A DNA stretch of 64,000 nucleotides, taken from Flectonema sp. DT1601 (lineage: Eukaryota; Euglenozoa; Diplonemea; Diplonemida; Diplonemidae). The notes below the pieces were generated by a model. It was not told the DNA's origin. It saw nothing but the letters and a program-made list of their open reading frames with translations, and did no database searches. Below, one piece after another: positions 1-10,533 of this stretch. The position numbers and the translations under genes were made by a program. Position 1 is the first letter of the stretch, and each line of letters opens with the position of its first letter. The stretch is from contig OZ025801.1 of NCBI GenBank assembly GCA_964019425.1, positions 1,054,001-1,118,000 of the forward strand, given 5' to 3'.

Positions 1-1
1 C

Positions 2-670
2 GCCGAAGAAGTGCGCGATACCGCCGAACAACCAGCAGACATCCTTACCGAAATAGAACAGGATGCCTCCGGAGAACTAGCGGACGCCCTCGACAATGAA
101 GTGTGTGACACCTCTGAAGAACCAGTAGACATCCTCACCAAGGAGGAACGCGACTTGTCCAGCCCGTCATCGCAGTTACAAGCATACGACAAGGAGACCC
201 ACACTCCCCCTGTGGCCAGAACGCTAGACCTCGACAGCCATAACAGCTCTACAGAAGATCCGACACCGAAGACCAGAAGAGCAAGGAGCAGCCCACCCCG
301 GACGGGGACAAGTAGCTCCGATGTCTCCACAAACGATACCGAAGATACCCGACCGACATGTGACCATGCACCGCCGTTGCAAAAGGGACCAAGGGTCAAA
401 TGCGACTTCTGCCATAGATTGTTGCAACGGAAATGGTTCAGGAGCAGATGCACGAAGTGCCAGATAACGACCTGTCGAAGATGTTGGACCGCCGGAGTGG
501 AGACCGCCTCCAGAGCCTTGGATCACCCAGACAGTACACCAAGACACAGGAGGACGAGGTCGTGCCCATCCTCGAACGAGAAGACAAAGAAGAAGATATC
601 GCCATACAGTTCCGCGGACTCAGAGAAGACCAACCTGAGTCCGGGGAAGAGACTTAAAGACGACTGCTGA
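2..670 (+). CDS. 3' part of an unidentified ORF with tandem acidic repeats and a Cys-rich zinc cluster (5' end outside the window)
   Basis: The frame is open from the left edge and has no in-frame ATG, so the start lies outside the window. The N-terminal part has two related units of about 32 residues (DTAEQPADIL and DTSEEPVDIL). A low-complexity Ser/Thr/Pro/Arg region follows, and then a cluster near residues 131-160 of the form C-x2-C-x12-C-x2-C-x4-C-x2-C ending in Trp. This spacing resembles the cross-brace zinc finger at the C-terminus of piggyBac-type transposases, but a PHD/RING-like host protein is equally possible, and a basic tail of about 60 residues follows. Third codon positions are rich in G/C, unlike every other gene here, which hints at foreign origin or a mobile element. 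No transposase core is visible. The identity is not established. Confidence 0.4.
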   Translation, partial: AEEVRDTAEQPADILTEIEQDASGELADALDNEVCDTSEEPVDILTKEERDLSSPSSQLQAYDKETHTPPVARTLDLDSHNSSTEDPTPKTRRARSSPPRTGTSSSDVSTNDTEDTRPTCDHAPPLQKGPRVKCDFCHRLLQRKWFRSRCTKCQITTCRRCWTAGVETASRALDHPDSTPRHRRTRSCPSSNEKTKKKISPYSSADSEKTNLSPGKRLKDDC

Positions 671-1303
671 GATCTGTGGGTGTACTCACACGTCCCCTCC
701 CCCTCCTCCTCCCCCACCCCCCCCCTTTATACCCACCGGAATAGATAATTTCTTTTAAAAGTGTCACTGTGAGACCTCAAAGAAAGCCGCACGTCCTCGG
801 CAAAAAGAAGCCTGAGATGCTGACAAAAAGTCGATCTGTTAGTGAAACCTTGCCACTTAGCTTAGCTCTTCCAAAAACAACCAAGGCGGAACAAGATTGA
901 CTGCGTCGAAGGTGGAAACCGACAGCGTGCGAAGAAGAAAAAAGTAAAAGACTTAGGTAAAGCATACAACAGGTTATTAGGGAATAACCGCCGTCACACG
1001 GAAGAGTGATGAGTAAACCAGGGGCAATAATTACAACTTGGTCCACCGGGCTGGTGACAATGTTCCAACGTAGCATGCTAGGGCTAAGACAAGAGATGCG
1101 CCTGACGCGGGTGGAGTAGAGTCTTGTTATATTTTGGAGAGCAACGTTTTCGAACTACCCACAATATACCCGTCAGGAGGCAACTTGTACTTGGCTTACA
1201 ATTTTAAAGACTACCGGTTTTCTCAGATAGAATTCCAGCAGACAAAGAAAAGTAAAAGAACTGTACTAGCATGTGGTTTCTTCCCGGCATCTTCGCTTCG
1301 GCG

Positions 1304-1374
<71 letters not shown>

Positions 1375-1684
1375 AAAAAAAAAAAAAAAAAAGTTGGTCT
1401 TAAACTCTACAGAAAATAGTAACATAACGCTGTTGATGTTTTTTTCGTGCATAAAACCCGTGAACCAACTTAATCTGAGAAAGCTGAAAGGAGGTTTACG
1501 TGTGCTGCCAACATTATTTATAGCTCTTACAATACTTGTTGATGTAAGGGGGAATTTAAAAAAAAAAAAAAGAAAATCTCGAAAGAGACGTAAGCACTTC
1601 AACTTTGATGTTTACATGTGACGGTGAGTTCCGTCTCATCTTTTTAATGGTCAAAAAAAGAAAAAAAAAAAGTTGCTCAGAGAA

Positions 1685-1715
<31 letters not shown>

Positions 1716-1966
1716 GTAGATCGAAAAAGGGGAAAAATAAGTTTTAAAAAAAGGAAATGAAAATAAAAGAGAGGAAAAAAAAAAAAAAAAAAAAGGATTC
1801 TCTGTATCCCTTGGATACCGTTTCCCTAGCAATCCTGCATCCTACAAAAAATCCGTTAGTTTAGTTATCCTTAGACTTTTTGTCGATGAACAACAAAAAA
1901 AAAATAAAAAAAAAAAAAATTATTTTTTTATTAATCAGGCACTTCGACAAAACAAAAAACAAAATA
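671..1966. other. Intergenic stretch with long A tracts
   Basis: This stretch joins the left-edge ORF to the UPF0489 gene. Up to about 1300 the base composition stays fairly balanced, then pure A tracts dominate (1304-1392, around 1691-1715 and 1777-1794). No convincing ORF occurs on either strand. The T-rich run ending in AG at 1937-1938 is the probable splice acceptor for the next gene. Confidence 0.6.
1304..1392 (+). repeat. Near-pure A tract of 89 nt, possible retroposon-type tail
   Basis: A run of A is broken only by G at 1365 and 1368. It directly follows the short hairpin-forming stretch TTCGCTTCGGCGAA. It also closes the GC-richer left-hand segment, so it could be the tail of a retroposed copy. 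Similar but shorter A or T runs are common throughout the window, so the tail reading is only an inference. Confidence 0.5.
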
Positions 1967-3349
1967 ATGCTGAATCGTACAATACCTGGTGTCGTTTTTA
2001 TTATGTTGCTATTGGCAGCAGGTATCACCCTTCCTGGTTATAAGAAAGGAATAAATTCGCAATTACCAACCAATGAAGGAAATGCAATACGTATAGGAGC
2101 AATTCCAGTAGTAGTAGTCGAGGAGCATCACGAAGTGGTCAAAGAGTTATTTAAATACACCAATGATATGAAAAATGTTATTTTAGTTCATTTTGATTCT
2201 CATCCGGATTTGGCTTTTCCATCACTTCCAGACGCTGTAACAAATCATGTTATGAATGATAAAATAAATTGGGGAACCCAATTATTACATTTTGTCGATA
2301 TCGCAGACTGGATTCTCCCATTCATATTATCAAAAAGAATAAATTATATCATATGGGTTGCTCCAACATGGTCGGAACAGATTCCGGTGGGAGAGCATAA
2401 AATGTTTATCGTTTCTGAGATGGGACGAATCTCAATTGTACCTCAGAAGTCAAATACTAATTCTGAAGATCAATACGCATACTGGGATAGCATTAGGTTG
2501 TTATCGTCAATTACATCTTTAACAAATAACTCAACTATGATTCCTTTTACTTTACAAGTCGTTCGACAATTAACTTCAAACTCGTTACCTTCAGACATGA
2601 CTAACAGAGAAGTTGTTGTTGATATTGATGAAGACTATTTCTCATGTGGGAATCCATTATTGGAACATGCTAAGACTCTCATAAATGATTCTAGTATTTT
2701 TGAGCTACTTCGGAAATCGATGACCTCACCTGATGCTGCTGCTCAAGAAGAAATAGCTGCATTCATTTCTGACATATTCACATTTGGTAATAATTGTACT
2801 TCAGATTATGGAGATGCGTTGATACGCTCAGGATTGGTTACGTCGGATGCTATTAATAATATACAGCAATGGTGTAGTCACAGAACTGCTGAGGGTTGGG
2901 ATCTCACTGAAGTAGTATCAAATTTAGATATTGGATTAGGGTTACCGTCATCAGTCACTCCAACAGCTCAACTTTATAATTATGTTGACAGGAGTATTGC
3001 TGCTATTAAGACTGTTGTTGGTAATCCTTTTTTATTATTATTATCAAAGAGCGTTGGTTACACTCCGTACTTTCAATCTCCAATGTTACACACGACTCTG
3101 ACTTCAGTGTTGGATATTTACTTTCCTCAAAAATTAGTTCCGACTTCCAGTTTGATGATCAAAAGTTGTATTCTTGGTCATTTATCACAACAACATCCGG
3201 CGACGTATATGAGAGGGATAATTAAGATGTGGTATCTTTCGACTATTTCGGTTCTTTGGAGTAACGGAACTACCAGTAGAGTACCTCAAAGTGTAATATT
3301 AACATCTTCAAATAATTGCAATGAGATTGACGACCTGATTGAAGAATGA
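1967..3349 (+). CDS. UPF0489 (C5orf22-like) domain protein with N-terminal hydrophobic segment
   Basis: A protein of 460 residues. After an N-terminal signal-anchor-like segment (IMLLLAAGITLPGY) come the hallmarks of the UPF0489 family: IPVVVVEEHHEV near residue 45, VHFDSHPDL near 70, a WGTQLLHFVDIADW stretch near 105, and VVVDIDEDYFSCG near 220. The DSHPD and DIDEDYF motifs carry acidic/His residues that recall metal-dependent arginase-like hydrolases; the reaction of the family is not known. The length matches the human homologue C5orf22 (about 440). An upstream in-frame ATG at 1886 would add only a Lys/Asn-rich stretch from an A tract. I prefer 1967 because a T-rich tract and AG (1937-1938) end just before it. 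Confidence 0.82.
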   Translation: MLNRTIPGVVFIMLLLAAGITLPGYKKGINSQLPTNEGNAIRIGAIPVVVVEEHHEVVKELFKYTNDMKNVILVHFDSHPDLAFPSLPDAVTNHVMNDKINWGTQLLHFVDIADWILPFILSKRINYIIWVAPTWSEQIPVGEHKMFIVSEMGRISIVPQKSNTNSEDQYAYWDSIRLLSSITSLTNNSTMIPFTLQVVRQLTSNSLPSDMTNREVVVDIDEDYFSCGNPLLEHAKTLINDSSIFELLRKSMTSPDAAAQEEIAAFISDIFTFGNNCTSDYGDALIRSGLVTSDAINNIQQWCSHRTAEGWDLTEVVSNLDIGLGLPSSVTPTAQLYNYVDRSIAAIKTVVGNPFLLLLSKSVGYTPYFQSPMLHTTLTSVLDIYFPQKLVPTSSLMIKSCILGHLSQQHPATYMRGIIKMWYLSTISVLWSNGTTSRVPQSVILTSSNNCNEIDDLIEE

Positions 3350-3730
3350 TGTTAACTCGTTTTTTTTTTATATTCCTTTTGCTGTATTACTTGCCTCTAA
3401 AAAGCTATCTTCTGTCGACACCTATCTGTTTGGTTTAATTATTGTGACCAACGAGACATTTTTTTTTTTTTTTTTTTTTTTTTAATAATGCGATTCCCCT
3501 TTTTTTGTAATTGTGTTTATTACACGTCGCTAACTTTAACAAGTCTTTGGGGATCAGATGTTTAGTCGAATGTTGAGATGGTAATTAATTTTTTATAATT
3601 ATTCAGTTGGTCAAAATAATATGAAGGTATTCGAGTGTCGTATTATTGGTTATGTTTTTTTATATATTTTGTTTAAAGTTTCAATTCTTCTTGACAGTAA
3701 TCACACGAAACTTACACTTCATTACACATC
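3350..3730. other. Intergenic, T-rich
   Basis: A T tract of about 23 nt lies near 3460-3482. A pyrimidine-rich stretch ending in AG at 3696-3697 precedes the next ORF. No gene is seen. Confidence 0.6.
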
Positions 3731-3943
3731 ATGCCTGCAGTCGCACCAGCACTCGTAGCTCCTGCTGATATTGCTCCAGCTCCTGGGTTAGCACTTCCTG
3801 CTGCGCCGGCACTTGCGAACCCTGCACCACCAGCACCGGCAGAGAACTCCCATCACTATGCTGCTTCTAATGGTAAGTGGACTATCGGTGGACTGTCAAA
3901 ACCTGACGTGTTTTCTTTAATAACACACGGAGGAATGGCTTAA
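3731..3943 (+). CDS. Small Ala/Pro-rich hypothetical protein (70 aa)
   Basis: An ATG-initiated ORF of 70 residues. The first 40 are almost entirely Ala, Pro, Leu and Val, and the end is better mixed (KWTIGGLSKPDVFSLITHGG). It is preceded at a sensible distance (34 nt) by a pyrimidine tract and AG (3696-3697), like the confirmed genes. Its codon composition (GCA/GCT, CCA/CCT) is very different from the A/T-run background, which supports coding. A GTAAGT at 3872 could be a cis donor, so the true C-terminus may differ. I recognise no family. Confidence 0.4.
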   Translation: MPAVAPALVAPADIAPAPGLALPAAPALANPAPPAPAENSHHYAASNGKWTIGGLSKPDVFSLITHGGMA

Positions 3944-4365
3944 GAAACAATAACTTCAATCATGCTTACTCCACTCTCTTTAATAACTACTACGTGGTCG
4001 TCGTTTTTTTTTTTTTTCATTTGAGATAAAATAGCAGTAAAGAAGAAAAAAAACAATCTACCCAACCAGTTCTGAAGTTCACTGAGCCTGTTAGTTAAAA
4101 ATTGGTAAATAAAAATTGAAGAATGAAAACGTTTTAAGGAAAAAAAAAAAAGAAAAAAAAAAGAAAAAGAAAACAAGTTTTTACACAGATAAGGCTTTAT
4201 TATATTCAAAGTACTGAGTAGTGAAGATTTCTAATCATTTATTATTTATTTTTTTTCTCACAGCGAGAGGAAGTGTGATCATTGATTTAGAATTTCTGTA
4301 GTAAAAACGAATCATTATTGTCCAGTAACCCACACAAAGCACAGCTTACAATCCTACCAAAAGGA
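3944..4365. other. Intergenic with A and T tracts; splice acceptor near 4263
   Basis: Long T (4004-4018) and A runs occur here. TTTTTTTTCTCACAG, ending with AG at 4262-4263, is a textbook pyrimidine-AG acceptor. There is no ATG between it and 4366, which supports it as the 5' processing site of the next gene. Confidence 0.6.
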
Positions 4366-5667
4366 ATGGTAAAGTTAGATAAGACTGGTTGGATACCCAG
4401 GAGGTCTAGAACTGAAGGAACACATAACATGAAAAGGATTAAAAAAGTTAATGAAGAGGGTCACATTCAAACTCTCGTATCTGTAGAAGACAGCATTGCT
4501 GATGAAGTCTTAAGAGAGCCTTCAAGTCAGTCGGTAGTCATCAAACCTACAGGTGTGAGTCCTTCAAAGAATTCGCGTGACTCGCTTACTGTTGTTGATG
4601 ATAGTAACCTGACAGTATCTAAAGACACAACTAGCGTAGAGTCGGTAAAAGTTAAACACAATAACAAGGATGGTGTGAATACTAAATCAACAAATATTAA
4701 TTCAAAGAATCCAAAAGGAGTTGCAATCTCACTAAATAATATTCAGCGTCAGATGAACACCAAACTGATGGCCATCTCAATTCCTAATTCCGACCGTCGC
4801 GAAGCTACTCTTTCAAAAATCAGAACTTCTGACATTTTAGAATGCTATTCGAGAGTAGTAACTTCAAGAGTAATATCAACCAACACTACTAGTGATACCT
4901 GGTTACAGTTAAGTGTTCTTCAACAGACTGCAACATCAACAGCGAGGAGGATACAAAAGTTAGAATCCAATAAAAGTGTTCCAACCAAATACACAATTTC
5001 ACCACTACAGACCACAACGGAAAGCTGTGCAAAAGCTTACCTTGAAATGCAAATATCATCAAAGACGTACCTTCCTCAAACAGAGAGGTATTTATCTCTG
5101 TATCTTGATTGTTGTTTTACGAAGAACGCAAATGAGATTAGGTTGATGATGAGTTTAATAATGACTGTCTTACCTGTTGTTAAGAAACCTTTTTTAAAGA
5201 TCAGAGAAACAACAATCGTAGCAGCAAAGCAATGCGTTCGAAGTGTAAGTTCCTTCCTCATCTTTATGGAGCTCGTTAAGCACCCAGTGACGATAGGGCA
5301 CCTGACTACTACTCTGTTTGACATAATAAAAGAGCTTGGGAACATGCTTCCTGGTGAAGATAAAAAGTATCGTTTGGGAGAGTTATTTCGAGTCTCTGAG
5401 GCATTTATATCGTCTGTGGAATTATTGATACGGACTGCTACTTTAGAATTAAAGCTGGACGTTGCGGAGTTTTATAATTCTCATATACTTCCTATTGTTG
5501 AACTCCCACGGCATACTCATCGATGTGTTGGTGGTAGTCGTTTGTTATTGTCGTGTTCTCCTTCGATACCTGATGAGCTTGTTATATATTCAAATGGATA
5601 TATTCCTCTTCCCTTACGGCTAAGACTTACTGCTTTAGGAAATACGTTATCTTCCTTTAAGAGTTGA
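4366..5667 (+). CDS. Hypothetical helical protein (433 aa)
   Basis: The first in-frame ATG after the TCTCACAG acceptor (AG 4262-4263) is 4366. The N-terminal 130 residues are charged and Ser/Thr/Asn-rich, probably disordered. From about residue 150 to the end the sequence looks like a globular, mostly helical domain with many Leu/Ile/Arg heptad-like stretches (for example LSLYLDCCFTKNANEIRLMM near 240, TLFDIIKELGNML near 320). There is no signal peptide or clear membrane span. I do not recognise the family; an armadillo/HEAT-like fold would fit the pattern but is not demonstrated. Confidence 0.65.
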   Translation: MVKLDKTGWIPRRSRTEGTHNMKRIKKVNEEGHIQTLVSVEDSIADEVLREPSSQSVVIKPTGVSPSKNSRDSLTVVDDSNLTVSKDTTSVESVKVKHNNKDGVNTKSTNINSKNPKGVAISLNNIQRQMNTKLMAISIPNSDRREATLSKIRTSDILECYSRVVTSRVISTNTTSDTWLQLSVLQQTATSTARRIQKLESNKSVPTKYTISPLQTTTESCAKAYLEMQISSKTYLPQTERYLSLYLDCCFTKNANEIRLMMSLIMTVLPVVKKPFLKIRETTIVAAKQCVRSVSSFLIFMELVKHPVTIGHLTTTLFDIIKELGNMLPGEDKKYRLGELFRVSEAFISSVELLIRTATLELKLDVAEFYNSHILPIVELPRHTHRCVGGSRLLLSCSPSIPDELVIYSNGYIPLPLRLRLTALGNTLSSFKS

Positions 5668-5891
5668 TGCTACCAAACAACAATCACCTTCTTCAATATT
5701 GTGTTAGTCTAATCTGCTCTATCTGAGCAGGATTTACACAATTAAGAATAACAACAAACGATCATCATCAGTAATCACATTATTTACTTAACAGGTATAA
5801 GTAATGTTATTTATAAGATTTGAAATTATACAAAGTGAGCTGATCAGTGGATGTTTACATCACATTCTTTTTTTTTTTCTTAAAAAGTCAA

Positions 5892-8800
5892 ATGTCTGGT
5901 GGACTACACAATCGAGGTGGAAGTGAAGAATGGAGAGGTCCCATTGCAGGTATCGATTCTGGTGACACGGCTTTTATGATCCTCGCGACTACTTTTGTAT
6001 TCATACAAACACCAGCAATGGGGATAGCACAGGCTGGTTTATTAAGAAGAAAGAATGTTCTATCGATGATTACACAAACAATGATTGGTGTTTGTGTCGG
6101 GTCACTACTATACGCAGCTGTCGGTTTTAGTTTGTTTTGGGGAGACTCACAAGGAGGTATAATTGGAAGCCCAACAACATATCCGTTCCTGTTTGGAGTC
6201 TCTCTAACTGATCCTGTTTCAAGTACTAATCAAATCCCACAAATGGTGTTCTGCGCTTTTCAAATGATGTTCGCGCTTATGACTCCCGTGATCGTAACAG
6301 GAGCTTGGGCTGAGAAGTTTTCCTTAATGGGATTCTTATCATTCGTTATCGTCTGGCCTCTTCTCGTCTACTATCCCTTAGCACACTGGCTTTGGCACAA
6401 AGACGGCTGGATGGCAAAATGGGGAGTCGAAGACTTTGCTGGTGGTATGGTGATCCACACATCAACAGGTGTTTCTGGCCTCGTCGTCTCAGCCATGCTG
6501 CAACACAGGAGATATATGGAATCAGCATCGAAGGTGCATCATAATATTCCGTTATTTGCGACTGGATCATTTCTTATATGGGCTGGTTGGTATTTTTTTA
6601 ACGGAGGTTCAGCCTACAATGCAGGACCTCAAGCAGCGACTGCAATGATGAACACTCACTTGGCTGCTTGCTCTGGATCATTCGCATGGATGTGGCTCTC
6701 GTACTACGAAGATCGAAAATTCCGTCTGGGCTACTTCGTCAATGGAGCTCTCGCAGGTCTGGGAGGGATCACAGCAATTTCTGGATTCACATGTCCTCAA
6801 GGTGCTATGGTAACAGGATGTACTGCTGGGTTAGCTGCATACAAGGCATCTATTTGGGTTCAACAAAGTGACTACTTTGATGATGTTCTCGACTGCTTTG
6901 CCCTCCAAGGAGTACCCGGTATGTTATTATTATGTTTACTATTCTAATATAATAAGTATTGAACACTTCTATTTACTTAATATACCCAAACAGGTATGAT
7001 CGGATCAATCATGATTGGTATCTTTGGAGATCCACATGTTGACGGAACACCCTCCACTAACAAGGGATTAATATTCAGTGGAGACGCATCACTGTTGGGG
7101 AAACAAATAACTGCAGTGGTGGTAACAACTGTTTACAGTGCAGTTTGGACCTATGTATTGATATTCTTAATGAAGAAATTTATGGTTTGTGAAATAAATG
7201 ATGTAGAAGATGCTGTTGGACTAGACTTGAGTCAAGTTGGAGAGCCAGGCTATGACGGGAATCTATTTGATGATCAAGATAGAATGTTACTAGCTGATAA
7301 GTTATGTTCAGCTATTGATTCAGGTGATTGGAAAACTATTATTTATCTTAAAGAAAACGTCTACGATGTCATGCCTGGGATGTCAATCAATGAACACAAC
7401 AGAGCAGGACGAACAGCATTTCACGCTGTAGCAAATCTAAAAGCTGGTCTCTTCTGGTCAGAAAACAAAGAACTCAGAAATGAACTCCACAGACAGTTCC
7501 ATCATCTACCTGGAGTCGAATCACGTTGTAAATGGCTATCAGACAACAGTGAAGCTATAAAGGTTGTTACTATGCTTCTTGAAGGAAGGGCTTGCATCAA
7601 TGAAGCAGATAATTTTAAAAGAACACCTTTACAGTACGCTATGGACGCTCAACAGTGCAGTACGAGAAGTAAGGACCATCAAGAAGAACTGACTGCAATG
7701 ATTGAATACTTGAGAAGAAGAGGAGCCATTACAAACCCTGACGCAGCCATCTCTCGACTAAACAGTGCTACGATGGCATGTGATGTTAAACAATTAACAA
7801 TACTGCTATCACAACCAGGAGTTATTGACTTAGCTGACTACGATAATAGAACAGCTCTTCACGTTGCTTGTGATGAATGGATTTGTGAAGTTCTCAGATG
7901 TGGATCACTAAATGAAGACAGAAAACATGTATTATGTTACTTATTACAAAGTGGAGCTAATCGTTATCTCAGAGATAGATGGGGAAACACTGTAGTAGAT
8001 GACGCTGAGAATGCTTGTCAACAGTCTGTTAAAGATCGAAGAGAAGAATCCATCACATCAAGTCTTAAGGAGCTTCAACAACTACTTAATAACCCAGAAG
8101 ACGTTACTGCTGAAGCTTTCGATCCAATGGCACTTAGCCGTTTAGTAAGTAACAATAATATGTCTCGGTCTAAATGTCCTCACTGTCAACATAGTATCAG
8201 CATAAATGACGATCACAGCAGTCTTATTAATACTTCTTTAATTAATGATCAGTCAAAAGTACCTCTTCTCATAGACACTACTCTTGATACAGCTGGATAC
8301 AGTCAAGCTTTATCATATGCTGCTTCCCCAGATGGATTCTTACCATTAAAACGGTTGGGTTGGTTAACACATCACTATGAAGCTGTTCGTGATGATCATG
8401 GTTTAACATTATTACATGTCGCAGCATATCATGGGCATTTAAATATTGTTGAATTCCTGATTACGACAAAAGGAGTAAATGCTGTTGCGTTATTAGATGC
8501 CAGAGATGACCACGGTAACACTCCGTACTTCACTGCTGTGACGGCATGTCATGGTCATGATCGTATTGCGAGATTATTAAGAGACAGATATCGTGAGTTA
8601 CACGACGATCAAGAATGGCCGAATGATGAAAAGCTAGGATTCTGTCTCTGCTTGGCTGCAAAGGAAGGTGATAAACAGCTTCTCAATGACTTTCGTATTG
8701 GTGGCGCTCCTCTCGGAGATCACGACTACGACAATAGAACAGCTCTCCATTTGGCAGTAAATGAAGGACACGTTTCTTTAGTAGAATGGTTACTTATTCA

Positions 8801-9242
8801 CGATACTAAATTAAGAGCTTTACGTACTTCTGATAGGAAAGGAAACACTCCCCTCAACGACGCTGAGTTGATTATGTTATATCAACGTCGTAGGATTCGT
8901 GCTCGTGAACACGGAGCTAAGGATGCTTATAAACAAGCTCGACTTATCTACAATAGATTGAAAGCAGCGTTATCCTCACCAGTTGATATGAAGAGATCAT
9001 TATGTACTCTAACACCTCACTTTGATAATCATGTTGATTTCCCAGTTCTTGGTGCTCCCCTTGATGATCATCCATTTCGACCTATTCACAGTCGAGTTGG
9101 AGTAGATGGTCAGTCAGGAATGTCAACTACCGGCATGTCAAGTATCGGAACTGGAGGTGATGAAGCAACTCGAGCCCTCGTTCAACAAATGGTGCAAGCA
9201 GAGCTTGATAGACTTGGTATTACAGTCGATAAGCTACATTAG
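5892..9242 (+). CDS. Ammonium transporter (AMT/MEP/Rh family) fused to C-terminal ankyrin repeats
   Basis: Two exons (5892-6918, 6994-9242) give 1091 residues. Residues 1-430 are an AMT channel: pore motifs MMFALMTPVIVTGAWAE near 140, the family signature DFAGGMVIHTSTGVSG near 188 with the first pore His, GWYFFNGGSAYNAG near 235, and the C-terminal hinge GLDLSQVGEPGY. In the twin-His site the second His is replaced: the sequence reads DDVLDCFALQGVPG where bacterial AmtB has FGVHGV. Residues 440-1000 carry ankyrin-type repeats (GRTAFHAVANLKA, RTALHVACDEW, GLTLLHVAAYHGHL, RTALHLAVNEGH) and a CPHC pair that could bind metal. Known function of the family: ammonium uptake at the plasma membrane. 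The ankyrin tail presumably replaces or extends the usual cytosolic regulatory tail. The acceptor AG at 5886-5887 lies just before the ATG. Confidence 0.9.
6919..6993 (+). other. cis intron (75 nt) in the ammonium transporter gene
   Basis: Donor GTATGT and acceptor CCCAAACAG. Removing it joins CCCG to GTATGATC and restores the conserved GVPGMIGS stretch of the pore. There is no pyrimidine tract before the acceptor. Confidence 0.92.
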
Positions 9243-10533
9243 TTCTTCTCCTGAAGGTTATTAACCCTCCTATTGTGTGCTACTCAAGGTACTTTTCTAG
9301 AGGAGAATGTTCATATTCTCAATTAATCATTACTGTGCGTGCTGTCTGTTCATGTCGAGAGATTTCGCAGCAAGCTATAAAAGCACCTTTCTCGTCGCGA
9401 GCTTGTTTCCCACTCTCTAGGCTGTGTTAATAAAAGCAAAGTATGATTACAATGGTTATCCAACTTTGTAATTTTGCCTTTCGTTTTTAATTTTTTTTTT
9501 TTTTTTTGAATTTGCAACTTAATTGTCGGGGGGAAATGAGAATGTTGACCTGGCTTCTTTACAGCTTCCCCCGACGTTTCGTATCGTATCAAATTTCCCC
9601 CGAGTAAAAGTTTCGTACGCAAACTGCATTCGTAAAACCAGCTTCTGTTTAGTTCTGTCAAAGAAACGTAAAACGCAACCGCTGTACATATGTTTCTGAG
9701 ATATCTTTGGTGTTTGCTGTTCTCTCTCTTCAGTTCTTATTTTATTTTGTTTTATGATCAAATGCTATTCGAAACAGACCACTGTTATCCATTCTGTTTT
9801 TCATGTTAATAAAAACGTAAGTACCTAGAGTGTCGATGTATTTTGTATTTTTTGTTAAAGTTGCTTACCGTTACATTATCAAAGTCACTATGCAGACCAA
9901 ATCTAAGGAAAATATTTCTTAGTGTAAAGGTCTTTGGTGTTTTGAATAAAATTGTGTCTGACCCTGAATGTCATTTTGATCAAAAAAAAAACAACAACAA
10001 CAAAAAACGTTTTTTTCTTAAAAGGTCTCATTTTTTATACACCTGTTAAGACTCTTCACAACAATTTTTTTTTGATTTTGTTTTATCGTGGGAGAGGAAA
10101 GGTCCTCCCCCTCTCTTAGTATTTCCCTATGTACATTATCACATGTTTGATGCTTTGTGTCTTTAATTCCTTTAGACTATCAAAGAACCACATCCTTACA
10201 CGTATCTTATTGAGTACTGGTCCTTCTTTTCTTTGTTACGTCGATCCTGATGGTTTTTAAATAGGCAATTGACATCAGTGAAAAAAGAAAACAAAGTACC
10301 TGTTGAGGACTCTTTCACTCATATTCATGGATTAGACAAACATGAGGACTTATTGTGTGTTGACTTGGTTTTTTATTTTGAACAGGAAAATAATAAAATA
10401 ATAATTCATTTCCCTCTACATCGGTTGTAACACACTGAGGATAATGATGAAACGGACTATGGACTTCACTGTTTTTTGCATATTTAGAGTCCTGACTTTT
10501 TTTTTTTTCAGTTCTAAAAAAAAAAACACAAAC
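9243..10533. other. Intergenic region, 1.3 kb, no gene seen
   Basis: It holds T runs, a 6-bp hairpin GAGAAT/ATTCTC at 9303-9320 just after the transporter gene, and a T tract ending in CAG at 10511 before the helicase. Several short ORFs on both strands are low-complexity and not credible. Confidence 0.55.

Noticed and set aside
1880-1966. Upstream extension of the UPF0489 ORF
   Set aside because: It starts at TTG or at an ATG before an A tract, translates poly-Lys, and precedes the pyrimidine-AG acceptor.
10444-10533. Longer N-terminus for the DEAD-box helicase
   Set aside because: The segment lies before the TTTTTCAG acceptor and encodes a T-run Phe stretch; the start MGGYRGG is better supported.
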